From NCBI RefSeq assembly GCF_030317115.1, contig NZ_JASZYF010000013.1:1-64000 (forward strand): DNA of 64,000 bases, written 5' to 3'. This stretch comes from Variovorax gracilis. Lineage in GTDB: Bacteria > Pseudomonadota > Gammaproteobacteria > Burkholderiales > Burkholderiaceae_C. Positions 27,984-36,052 of this stretch are shown here, one piece after another. The notes below the pieces were generated by a model, which did no database searches, was not told the origin of the DNA, and saw only the letters and a program-made list of their open reading frames with translations. The first letter of the stretch is position 1. Each line of letters starts with the position of its first letter. Position numbers and translations under genes: made by a program.

Positions 27984-29543
27984 ATGTCGAACGCCCCGGT
28001 TTCCCAACCGCTCCCGCCGCTCGAGGGCTCCGCCCGCGTGTGGGGGACGGTCGCGCTTTCTGCCGCGACCTTCATGAACGTGCTCGACACGTCGATTGCC
28101 AACGTCTCGCTGCCGGCCATTGCCGGCGACCTGGGCGTCAGCTCGACCCAGGGTACGTGGGTCATCACCAGCTTCGCGGTGGCCAATGCCATCGCCGTGC
28201 CGCTCACCGGCTGGCTGACCCAGCGCTTCGGCCAGGTGCGGCTGTTCATGACCAGCGTGCTGCTGTTCATCATCAGCTCGTGGCTGTGCGGACTCGCGCC
28301 CAACATGACGATGCTCATCGCATTCCGTGCGCTGCAGGGCTTCGTCGCCGGTCCGATGATTCCGTTGTCGCAGACGCTGCTGCTCTCGAGCTACCCGCGC
28401 GCCAAGGCCGGTCTTGCGATGGCGATGTGGTCGATGACCACGCTGGTCGCGCCGGTCATGGGGCCGCTGCTCGGCGGCTGGATCACCGACAACATCTCCT
28501 GGCCCTGGATCTTCTACATCAACATTCCGGTCGGCCTGCTCGCCGCGGCCATCACGTGGGGCATCTACCGCAAGCGCGAAAGCGGCACACGCAAGGTGCC
28601 GATCGATGGCATCGGCCTCGCGCTGCTCGTGCTGTGGGTGGGGTCGCTGCAGCTCATGCTGGACAAGGGCAAGGAACTCGACTGGTTCCATTCCGCCGAG
28701 ATCGTCACGCTCGCGGTCCTGGCGGGCGTCGGCTTCGCCTTCTTCCTGGCCTGGGAACTCACCGACAAGCATCCGGTGGTTGACCTCTCGCTCTTCAAGC
28801 GGCGCAATTTCTGGTCCGGCGCGCTCGCGACGGCGGTGGCCTATGGGCTCTTCTTCGGCAACGTGGTGATCCTGCCGCTGTGGCTGCAGCAGTTCATGGG
28901 CTACACGGCCACGCAGGCCGGGATGATCATGGCGCCCGTGGGGCTGCTGGCGATCTTCTTCTCGCCTGTGGTCGGCCTCACGGTGGGGAAAATCGATCCG
29001 CGCCGCTACGCGACCTTCTCGTTCCTCGTGTTTGCGTTGGTCCTGTGGATGCGGTCGAACTTCAATACGCAGGCCGACTTCTGGACCATCATGATCCCGA
29101 CGATCATCCAGGGCGTGGCGATGGCGTTCTTCTTCATCCCGCTGGTCACGATCACCTTGTCGGGCCTTTCGCCCGACCGGATTCCGGCGGCGTCGGGATT
29201 GTCCAACTTCCTGCGCATCACCGCAGGCGCCATCGGCACCTCGACCGCCACGACCCTGTGGGAGAACAGGGCGGCGCTGCACCATGCACAGCTGGTCGAA
29301 TCGGTCAGCCAGGGCAGCGCAGCCGCCAGCAGCGCCATCGCGGGCCTGGGCGGCAGCGGCTTCAACACGGACCAGGTCCTGGGCCAGATCAACCGCCTCG
29401 TCGACCAGCAAGCCTTCATGCTGGCGTCCAACGACCTTTTCTACGGCTCAGCCATCCTGTTCCTCCTGCTGATCCCCTTGGTCTGGCTGGCCAAGCCCAC
29501 CCGCAGCCCCGGCGCTGCCGATGCTGCCGCGGGAGCGCACTAG
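27984..29543 (+). CDS. emrB: DHA2-family multidrug MFS transporter (EmrB-like)
   Basis: A 519-residue drug:proton antiporter with 14 transmembrane helices. It contains the DHA2 motif FMNVLDTSIANVSLPAIAGD in TM1, LTQRFGQVRLF (motif A) and GPLLGGWITDN (motif C). It starts 17 bases after the adaptor gene. With that adaptor and the NodT-type channel it should form an EmrAB-TolC-type pump for hydrophobic compounds, under MarR control. Confidence 0.92.
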   Translation: MSNAPVSQPLPPLEGSARVWGTVALSAATFMNVLDTSIANVSLPAIAGDLGVSSTQGTWVITSFAVANAIAVPLTGWLTQRFGQVRLFMTSVLLFIISSWLCGLAPNMTMLIAFRALQGFVAGPMIPLSQTLLLSSYPRAKAGLAMAMWSMTTLVAPVMGPLLGGWITDNISWPWIFYINIPVGLLAAAITWGIYRKRESGTRKVPIDGIGLALLVLWVGSLQLMLDKGKELDWFHSAEIVTLAVLAGVGFAFFLAWELTDKHPVVDLSLFKRRNFWSGALATAVAYGLFFGNVVILPLWLQQFMGYTATQAGMIMAPVGLLAIFFSPVVGLTVGKIDPRRYATFSFLVFALVLWMRSNFNTQADFWTIMIPTIIQGVAMAFFFIPLVTITLSGLSPDRIPAASGLSNFLRITAGAIGTSTATTLWENRAALHHAQLVESVSQGSAAASSAIAGLGGSGFNTDQVLGQINRLVDQQAFMLASNDLFYGSAILFLLLIPLVWLAKPTRSPGAADAAAGAH

Positions 29544-29548
29544 AGCCC

Positions 29549-29815
29549 ACCCTAGGCTTCGCGCGCTTGGTGTCGATTCGTCCACCCCCCTTGGAGGAGA
29601 CGCCACCAGCGGCCCGGCAAAGCCGGTTCCACGGCAGCGCTCGCGTAGTACGGGGGCAACAGCCCACGTCGCCGAGCAAGTCAGGGCGGGCGAAGCGAAG
29701 CCCGCTCGAAAAACACCGCGGAACCGGCTTTGTCGGGCCGCAGGTGTTGCCCCCGGCAGGGGCGAGGCGCTGCGACACGAAGTGCGCAAGCCTGGGGGCG
29801 GGCCCAGCTAGGCAT
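29549..29815. repeat. Two facing copies of the dispersed intergenic repeat
   Basis: The 392-base gap between the efflux operon and livG holds no gene. It carries a plus-oriented degenerate repeat copy (from about 29549) and an opposite-oriented copy (about 29727-29815). They share blocks such as CCGGCAAAGCCGGTTCC against GGAACCGGCTTTGTCGGG and TTGCCCCCGGCAGGGG, so the pair can fold into a very large hairpin and may act as a transcript end for the efflux operon. Open frames across it are not coding in character. Confidence 0.6.
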
Positions 29816-29852
29816 TTGCCCCAGTAGGCAAGTTTTGGTGGCCCCGCAAACA

Positions 29853-29907
29853 ATGCGGTCCGCGCAGCCATGGTGGTGCGCACAGATGGACCGCATGACT
29901 GATTTTT
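29853..29907 (+). promoter_or_regulatory. Structured leader in front of livG (possible attenuator)
   Basis: A two-tier hairpin lies just before the livG start. ATGCGGTCC (29853-29861) pairs with GGACCGCAT (29888-29896), and inside it GCGCA pairs with TGCGC. A T run follows at 29903-29907. Fold and position suit an attenuator or protein-binding leader; there is no evidence for a particular ligand. Confidence 0.4.
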
Positions 29908-29935
29908 CCTGCCAGCACTCGGGTGACCGCGCGAG

Positions 29936-30706
29936 ATGAGCGACATCATTCTCGAAACACGCCAGCTCACCAAGGAATTCAAGGGCTTCACCGCGGTCAG
30001 CAAGGTCAATCTCTCGGTCGTTCGGGGATCGATCCACGCGCTGATCGGGCCGAATGGCGCCGGCAAGACGACTTGCTTCAACTTGCTCACGAAGTTCCTC
30101 GAGCCGACCTCCGGCACCATCCTGTTCAATGGACAGGACATCACCAACGAGCGTCCGGCGCAGATCGCACGGCGCGGCATCATCCGCTCGTTCCAGATCT
30201 CCGCGGTGTTTCCGCACCTGACCCTGCTCGAAAACGTGCGCCTGGGCTTGCAGAGGGCGCTCGGCACTTCGTATCACTTCTGGAAGAGCGAGAAATCGCT
30301 CACGCCGCTCAACGATCGTGCGCGTGCGTTGCTGGCGGAGGTCGGCCTCGAGGACCTGGCGGACGAACTGACGGTGAACCTGCCCTATGGCCGCAAGCGG
30401 GCGCTGGAGATCGCGACCACGCTCGCGATGGAGCCTGAACTGATGCTGCTCGACGAACCCACGCAAGGCATGGGCCACGAGGACGTGCATCGCGTGGCCG
30501 AACTTATCAAACGCGTTTCCGCCGGGCGCACCATCCTGATGGTGGAACACAACATGAGCGTGGTGTCGACCATCGCCGACACCATCACGGTGCTGCAGCG
30601 CGGCGCCGTCCTGGCCGAAGGGCCATACGCCGAAGTCTCGAAGAATCCGCAGGTAATGGAAGCCTACATGGGCACCACCGACGGCCAACTGCAAGGGGCC
30701 CACTGA
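29936..30706 (+). CDS. livG: Branched-chain amino acid/amide ABC transporter ATPase, LivG type
   Basis: A 256-residue cytoplasmic ATPase with Walker A GPNGAGKTTCFNLLT, the LivG-type degenerate signature LPYGRKRALEIATTLA and Walker B LMLLDEPTQGMG. The insertion after the Q-loop and the C-terminal MEAYMGT-like segment are typical of LivG. Together with LivF it powers import through LivH and LivM. It overlaps livF by one base. Confidence 0.92.
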   Translation: MSDIILETRQLTKEFKGFTAVSKVNLSVVRGSIHALIGPNGAGKTTCFNLLTKFLEPTSGTILFNGQDITNERPAQIARRGIIRSFQISAVFPHLTLLENVRLGLQRALGTSYHFWKSEKSLTPLNDRARALLAEVGLEDLADELTVNLPYGRKRALEIATTLAMEPELMLLDEPTQGMGHEDVHRVAELIKRVSAGRTILMVEHNMSVVSTIADTITVLQRGAVLAEGPYAEVSKNPQVMEAYMGTTDGQLQGAH

Positions 30707-31416
30707 TGGCGACCCCTGCACTCGAAATCAAGGGCCTGCAAGCCTGGTACGGCGAATCGCACGTGCTGCACGGTGTCGACATGGTCGTGCAGCCCGGCGA
30801 AGTGGTCACGCTGCTGGGCCGCAACGGCGCCGGCCGCACCACGACGATGCGCGCCATCCTCGGCCTCACGGGCGCCCGAAAGGGCAGCATCAAGGTCAAC
30901 GGCACCGAAACCATCGGCATGGCCACGCACCGCATCGCCCACCAGGGCATCGGCTATTGCCCGGAAGAGCGCGGCATCTTCGCCAGCCTCTCGTGCGAAG
31001 AGAATCTGCTGCTACCGCCGGCGCTGAAAGGGGCGGGGCAGGGAATGTCGGTGGACGAGATCTACGCGATGTTCCCCAACCTGGCCGAGCGCCGCCACAG
31101 CCAGGGCACGCGCCTGTCGGGCGGTGAGCAGCAGATGCTGGCCGTCGCGCGCATCCTGCGCACGGGCGCCAAGCTGTTGCTGCTCGACGAGATTTCGGAA
31201 GGCCTGGCCCCGGTGATCGTGCAGGCGCTGGCCCGCATGATCCACACGCTGCGCGGCAAGGGCTACACGGTCGTGATGGTCGAGCAGAACTTCCGCTTCG
31301 CCGCGCCGCTGGCCGACCGCTTCTACGTCATGGAGCACGGCCGCATGGTCGAGGGCTTCAGCGCCGCCGAACTCGAGGCCAAGATGCCGGTGCTCAACGA
31401 GCTGCTAGGCGTTTGA
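30706..31416 (+). CDS. livF: Branched-chain amino acid/amide ABC transporter ATPase, LivF type
   Basis: A 236-residue ATPase with signature RLSGGEQQMLAVARIL, Walker B KLLLLDEISEGLAPV and the LivF-type ending. Unusually, the Walker A motif reads GRNGAGRTTT, so the invariant lysine that holds the beta/gamma phosphates is arginine. Everything else looks intact. If real, this subunit may hydrolyse ATP poorly and leave LivG as the main motor, or this subfamily may tolerate Arg. Confidence 0.9.
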   Translation: MATPALEIKGLQAWYGESHVLHGVDMVVQPGEVVTLLGRNGAGRTTTMRAILGLTGARKGSIKVNGTETIGMATHRIAHQGIGYCPEERGIFASLSCEENLLLPPALKGAGQGMSVDEIYAMFPNLAERRHSQGTRLSGGEQQMLAVARILRTGAKLLLLDEISEGLAPVIVQALARMIHTLRGKGYTVVMVEQNFRFAAPLADRFYVMEHGRMVEGFSAAELEAKMPVLNELLGV

Positions 31417-31449
31417 ACTTCTCAACCCTTTGATTGGATTGGAGATCCC

Positions 31450-32646
31450 ATGAAGAACCAGCTCACCGCACTGACACTGGCCATCGCAGCCATGGCGCTC
31501 GCAGCGGGCGCAGCGCATGCGCAGGAAAAGGTGAAGATCGGCTTCGTCACCGACATGTCCAGCCTGTACGCCGACCTGGAAGGCAAGAACGGCGCGCTCG
31601 CGATCCAGATGGCGATCGACGACTTCGGCGGCAAGGTATTGGGCCAGCCTATCGAACTGCTGACGGCCGACCACCAGAACAAGGCAGACATCGCCGCCTC
31701 CAAGGCGCGCGAATGGATCGACACCGACGGCGTGACGATGGTTTTCGGCGGCACCAACTCCGGCACCGCCCTGGCGACTGCCAAGGTGGCGCAGGAAAAG
31801 AAGCGCGTGTACTTCAACAACGGCGCAGCATCGTCGGCGCTCACCAATGAGCAATGCAGCCCGTACACGGTGCACTACGCGTACGACACCGTCGCGCTAG
31901 CCAAGGGAACGGGCGCCGCGGTGGTCGATCGGGGAGGCAAGAGCTGGTTCTTCCTGACGGCCGACTACGCCTTCGGCCATGCCCTCGAGGCCGACACCAC
32001 CGCCGTGGTCAAGGCCAAGGGCGGAACGGTGGTCGGCGCGGTGCGCCATCCCCTGAACGCATCGGATTTCTCGTCCTTCCTGCTGCAGGCGCAGAACTCG
32101 AAGGCACAGATCCTCGGCCTTGCGAACGCGGGTGGCGACACGATCAACTCGATCAAGGCCGCCAAGGAATTCGGCATCGGCAAGACCATGAAGACCGCGG
32201 GCCTGCTGATCTTCCTGAGCGACGTGCACAGCCTGGGCCTCAAGAACACGGAGGGCCTGCTGCACACCACAAGCTGGTACTGGGACCTGAACGACGACAC
32301 GCGAAAGTTCGCCAAGCGCTTCTTCGACAAGACCAAGCGCATGCCGACCGACATCCAGGCGGCGGACTATTCGGCCACCATGACCTATCTGAAGGCCGTG
32401 GAGGCGGCCAAGACCACCGATTCGGACAAGGTCATGGCCCAGCTCAAGAGCATGAAGCTCGACGACTTCTACGGCAAGGGGCAGATCCGCGCCGATGGCC
32501 GCTACGTGCATGACATGTACCTGGTCGAGGTGAAGTCGCCTGCCGAGTCGAAGCAGCCGTGGGACTACCTCAAGGTGAACGCCAAACTGCCGGGTGAGCA
32601 GGTCTTCACCGCGAAGGCCGACTCCAAGTGCGCCCTCTGGAAGTAA
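31450..32646 (+). CDS. Periplasmic branched-chain amino acid/amide-binding protein, copy 1
   Basis: A 398-residue type I periplasmic binding protein. Its signal peptide (about 25 residues) ends AAHAQ-EKVKIG. The motif VKIGFVTDMSSLYADLEG and the middle FGGTNSGTALA are typical of the LivK-like family that also binds amides and urea derivatives. It delivers ligand to LivHM. It is a tandem duplicate of the next gene, with roughly five in six residues identical by eye. Two Cys (NEQCSP and SKCALWK) are shared by both copies and could form a disulfide. Confidence 0.9.
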   Translation: MKNQLTALTLAIAAMALAAGAAHAQEKVKIGFVTDMSSLYADLEGKNGALAIQMAIDDFGGKVLGQPIELLTADHQNKADIAASKAREWIDTDGVTMVFGGTNSGTALATAKVAQEKKRVYFNNGAASSALTNEQCSPYTVHYAYDTVALAKGTGAAVVDRGGKSWFFLTADYAFGHALEADTTAVVKAKGGTVVGAVRHPLNASDFSSFLLQAQNSKAQILGLANAGGDTINSIKAAKEFGIGKTMKTAGLLIFLSDVHSLGLKNTEGLLHTTSWYWDLNDDTRKFAKRFFDKTKRMPTDIQAADYSATMTYLKAVEAAKTTDSDKVMAQLKSMKLDDFYGKGQIRADGRYVHDMYLVEVKSPAESKQPWDYLKVNAKLPGEQVFTAKADSKCALWK

Positions 32647-32649
32647 AGC

Positions 32650-32745
32650 TCGCCCCCAGGGTGCGCGCACTGCGTGTCGCTCCGCCGGCTCCCTGCATGG
32701 GGCGGGCGGCCGGTCGCTCCGGGCGGCCGGATGCGGCGGCCCTCC
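32650..32745 (+). repeat. Dispersed intergenic repeat copy between the two binding-protein genes
   Basis: A plus-oriented repeat copy with the CGCCCCCAGG start and GCACTGCGTGTCGCT core. It ends in the hairpin module CCGGTCGC-TCCGG-GCGGCCGG (one wobble pair) followed by GGCGGCCCTCC. The same module closes the copy after the second binding-protein gene, so the repeat may have spread with the gene duplication or serve as a processing hairpin. Confidence 0.6.
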
Positions 32746-32777
32746 TGAATCTCTTCTCCTTATCAACTGAACTGAAC

Positions 32778-33971
32778 ATGAAAAAGACCATTGCACTCAC
32801 CGCCGTTTCCCTTGCCGTTGCATTTGCCACCGGCGCCGTGCAGGCCCAGGAGAAGGTCAAGATCGGTTTCATCACCGACATGTCGAGCCTGTACGCCGAC
32901 GTCGAAGGCAAGAACGGCGCGACCGCGATCCAGATGGCGATCGATGACTTCGGCGGCAAGGTCAACGGCCTGCCGATCGAACTCGTCACGGCCGACCACC
33001 AGAACAAGGCCGACATCGCGGCATCGAAGGCGCGCGAGTGGATCGACACCGAGAACCTGACGATGCTGTTCGGCGGCACCAATTCGGGCACCGGCCTTGC
33101 CATGGCGAAGGTCGCGCAGGAAAAGAAGCGCGTCTTCATCGTCAACGGCGCGGGCACTTCGGCGCTCACCAATGAGCAATGCAGCCCCTACACGGTCCAC
33201 TATGCCTACGACACCGTGGCGCTCGCGAAGGGCACCGGCGGGGCCGTGGTCGCCAATGGCGGCAAGAACTGGTTCTTCCTGACCGCTGACTATGCCTTCG
33301 GTGCAGCGCTCGAAAGCGACACCGCCAAGGTCGTCAAGGAGAAGGGCGGTACGGTGGTCGGCGGCGTCAAGCACCCGCTCAACGCGTCGGACTTCTCGTC
33401 TTTCCTCCTGCAGGCGCAGAACTCCAAGGCGCAGATCCTCGGATTGGCGAACGCGGGCGGCGACACGATCAACTCGATCAAGGCGGCCAAGGAATTCGGC
33501 ATCACGAAGAACATGAAGATGGCCGGCCTGCTGGTGTTCATCACCGACATCCACAGCCTCGGGCTGAAGAACACCGAAGGCCTTCTGCTCACCACGAGCT
33601 GGGACTGGAACCTCAACGAGCAGACGCGCGCCTTCGGCAAGAAGTTCTTCGACAAGACCAAGCGCATGCCGACCGACATCCAGGCGGCCGACTACTCCGC
33701 CACCACGACGTACCTGAAGGCCGTGCAGGCCGCCAAGAGCACGGACGCCGACAAGGTGATGGCCGAACTCAAGAAGATGCCGATCAACGACTTCTACGCC
33801 AAGGGCAGCATCCGTCCCGACGGCCGGATGGTGCACGACATGTACCTGGTGCAAGTCAAGTCGCCGAGCGAGTCGACGCAGCCGTGGGACTACTACAAGG
33901 TGGTCGCGAAGCTGCCGGGTGAAGAAGTCTTCACGACCAAGGCCGAATCGAAGTGCGCACTCTGGAAGTAA
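32778..33971 (+). CDS. Periplasmic branched-chain amino acid/amide-binding protein, copy 2
   Basis: A 397-residue paralogue of the preceding gene with its own signal peptide ending in AVQAQ and the same KIGFITDMSSLYADVEG motif. Differences concentrate in scattered positions, such as VYFNNG against VFIVNG and SWYWDLN against SWDWNLN, so the two may bind different but related ligands. The chosen ATG lies before MKKTIALTAVS. An upstream in-frame extension runs through the repeat and is not coding. Confidence 0.9.
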   Translation: MKKTIALTAVSLAVAFATGAVQAQEKVKIGFITDMSSLYADVEGKNGATAIQMAIDDFGGKVNGLPIELVTADHQNKADIAASKAREWIDTENLTMLFGGTNSGTGLAMAKVAQEKKRVFIVNGAGTSALTNEQCSPYTVHYAYDTVALAKGTGGAVVANGGKNWFFLTADYAFGAALESDTAKVVKEKGGTVVGGVKHPLNASDFSSFLLQAQNSKAQILGLANAGGDTINSIKAAKEFGITKNMKMAGLLVFITDIHSLGLKNTEGLLLTTSWDWNLNEQTRAFGKKFFDKTKRMPTDIQAADYSATTTYLKAVQAAKSTDADKVMAELKKMPINDFYAKGSIRPDGRMVHDMYLVQVKSPSESTQPWDYYKVVAKLPGEEVFTTKAESKCALWK

Positions 33972-34066
33972 CCCCCAGGCTTTGCGCACTTCGGTCGCTT
34001 CGCCACCCCCCTTTTCGCAAGGGGGCGGGCCGGCCGCTTCGGGCGGCCGGACGCGGCGGCCCTCTG
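33971..34066 (+). repeat. Dispersed intergenic repeat copy before livH
   Basis: This copy begins CCCCCAGGCTTTGCGCACTT and continues with a CCCCCC-TTTTCGCAA-GGGGG stem. It ends in the perfect hairpin CCGGCCGC / GCGGCCGG at 34030-34050, then GGCGGCCCTC. Compared with the copy at 32650, the closing hairpin is kept with a compensating base, which suggests that the fold is under selection. Confidence 0.6.
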
Positions 34067-34098
34067 GTCAGAGCGCTTGACGCGGTAGTCTGAACTTT

Positions 34099-34974
34099 AT
34101 GAACATTTCTCTTCCCGCCTTGTTGAGCCAGCTCCTTCTGGGGCTGGTCAACGGGTCGTTCTACGCGATCCTGAGCCTCGGGCTCGCAGTGATCTTCGGC
34201 CTGCTCAACGTCATCAACTTCGCGCACGGCGCGTTGTTCATGCTGGGCGCGGTGTTCACCTGGATGGCGATGAACTATTTCAACGTCAACTACTGGGTGA
34301 TGCTGGTGGTGGCGCCGATCATCGTGGGGCTTTTCGGCGTGCTGATCGAGCGACTGCTGCTGCGCTGGATCTACAAGCTCGACCATCTGTATGGCCTGCT
34401 GCTCACGCTCGGGCTGACGCTGCTGATCGAGGGGGTGTTCCGCTCCATCTATGGTGTCTCGGGCCTCGCCTATGACACGCCGGACGCGCTGGCAAGCGCC
34501 ACCGACCTCGGCTTCATGATGCTGCCCAACTACCGAGCCTGGGTGGTCGTCGCCTCGCTCGTCGTCTGCTTCGCGACCTGGTTCGTCATCGAAAAGACCC
34601 GGCTCGGCGCCTACCTGCGCGCCGGCACCGAGAACCCGCGGCTGGTGGAAGCCTTCGGCGTCAACGTACCGTTGATGATCACGCTCACCTATGGCTTCGG
34701 CGTCGCGCTCGCAGCCTTTGCCGGCGTCCTCGCCGCCCCGGTCATCCAGGTATCGCCGCTCATGGGGCAGAACCTCATCATCGTGGTGTTCGCGGTCGTC
34801 GTGATCGGCGGCATGGGTTCGATCATGGGTGCCATCCTCACCGGCCTCGGGCTTGGAGTGATCGAAGGGCTGACCAAGGTTTTCTATCCGGAGGCTTCCT
34901 CCACCGTGGTGTTCGTGATCATGGTCATCGTGCTGCTCATCCGCCCCGCCGGCCTGTTCGGCAAAGAAAAATAA
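34099..34974 (+). CDS. livH: Branched-chain amino acid/amide ABC transporter permease, LivH type
   Basis: A 291-residue inner-membrane permease with about eight hydrophobic helices. Family motifs include LVNGSFYAILSLGLAVIFGLLN and the ATPase-contact segment GAYLRAGTENPRLVEAFGVN. It pairs with LivM. It follows the second binding-protein gene after a repeat copy. Confidence 0.92.
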   Translation: MNISLPALLSQLLLGLVNGSFYAILSLGLAVIFGLLNVINFAHGALFMLGAVFTWMAMNYFNVNYWVMLVVAPIIVGLFGVLIERLLLRWIYKLDHLYGLLLTLGLTLLIEGVFRSIYGVSGLAYDTPDALASATDLGFMMLPNYRAWVVVASLVVCFATWFVIEKTRLGAYLRAGTENPRLVEAFGVNVPLMITLTYGFGVALAAFAGVLAAPVIQVSPLMGQNLIIVVFAVVVIGGMGSIMGAILTGLGLGVIEGLTKVFYPEASSTVVFVIMVIVLLIRPAGLFGKEK

Positions 34975-34986
34975 GACGGCAGCCGC

Positions 34987-35976
34987 ATGAAAAAGCTATC
35001 CACTGTCATCTATCTCCTCCTGCTCGCCGCATTGGTCGTGGCGCCGTTCGCCGGCGCCTACCCCGTGTTCGTGATGAAGCTCATGTGCTTCGCACTGTTC
35101 GCATCGGCATTCAATCTGCTGCTGGGCTACACGGGGCTTCTGTCCTTCGGCCACGCGGCCTTTCTCGGCGGCTCGGCCTATGTGGCGGGCCATGCGATGA
35201 AGGTGTGGGGCCTGACGCCCGAACTCGGCCTCATTGCCGGCACGGTCACCGGCGCGCTGCTGGGCTGGCTCTTCGGTGTACTGGCGATCCGCCGGCAGGG
35301 CATCTACTTCGCGATGATCACGCTGGCGCTCGCGCAGATGGTGTTCTTCGTCGCACTGCAGGCAAAGTTCACCGGCGGCGAGGACGGCCTGCAAGGCGTG
35401 CCGCGCGGCAAGCTCTTCGGCGTGGTCGATCTGCAGAGCGACCTCACCATGTACTACGTCACGCTCGTGATCGTTGTCGCCGCGTTCCTGCTGATCGTGC
35501 GCACCATCCATTCGCCTTTCGGGCAGGTGCTCAAGGGCATCAAGGAAAACGAGCCGCGCGCACTCTCGCTCGGCTACGACGTGAGCCGCTTCAAGCTGCT
35601 GGCCTTCGTGATCTCGGCGGCACTGTCGGGCCTCGCGGGATCGCTCAAGACGCTGGTGCTGGGCTTCGCCACTCTGTCCGATGTGCACTGGAGCGCTTCG
35701 GGCCAGGTCATCCTGATGACCCTGGTCGGCGGGCTGGGCACGCTTTCCGGCCCACTGGTCGGCTCGGCGGTGGTGGTGCTGCTGGAAAACAAGATCGGCG
35801 AGTTCGGCCACCTGCTGGCGCGCATCACGACCATCGACTGGTTCAACACGCTGGGTGAGTCGGTCACCATGGTCACGGGCCTGATTTTCGTGATCTGCGT
35901 GTTGGCCTTCCGACGCGGGATCATGGGCGAAATCATTGCCTTCATTGATCGCCGGCGCGGAGCGGCAAAGGGCTGA
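34987..35976 (+). CDS. livM: Branched-chain amino acid/amide ABC transporter permease, LivM type
   Basis: A 329-residue permease with about eight to nine hydrophobic segments. It has LLGYTGLLSFGHAAFLGGSAY, the ATPase-contact EAA-like loop GQVLKGIKENEPRALSLGYD, and GGLGTLSGPLVGSAVVVLLE. It is the last gene of the liv cluster (livG-livF-two binding proteins-livH-livM), 12 bases after livH. Confidence 0.92.
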   Translation: MKKLSTVIYLLLLAALVVAPFAGAYPVFVMKLMCFALFASAFNLLLGYTGLLSFGHAAFLGGSAYVAGHAMKVWGLTPELGLIAGTVTGALLGWLFGVLAIRRQGIYFAMITLALAQMVFFVALQAKFTGGEDGLQGVPRGKLFGVVDLQSDLTMYYVTLVIVVAAFLLIVRTIHSPFGQVLKGIKENEPRALSLGYDVSRFKLLAFVISAALSGLAGSLKTLVLGFATLSDVHWSASGQVILMTLVGGLGTLSGPLVGSAVVVLLENKIGEFGHLLARITTIDWFNTLGESVTMVTGLIFVICVLAFRRGIMGEIIAFIDRRRGAAKG

Positions 35977-36052
35977 AGACAGCTTTTTGCCGCCGGGCCG
36001 AAGCGGAGTTCACCGGCTGGCTGCGCAGCCAATGGGTCTTCGACAGCAACGC

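Noticed and set aside
29416..30267. A 283-codon minus-strand frame across the efflux-liv gap
   Set aside because: It runs through two repeat copies and into livG antisense, and similar peptides appear wherever the repeat occurs.
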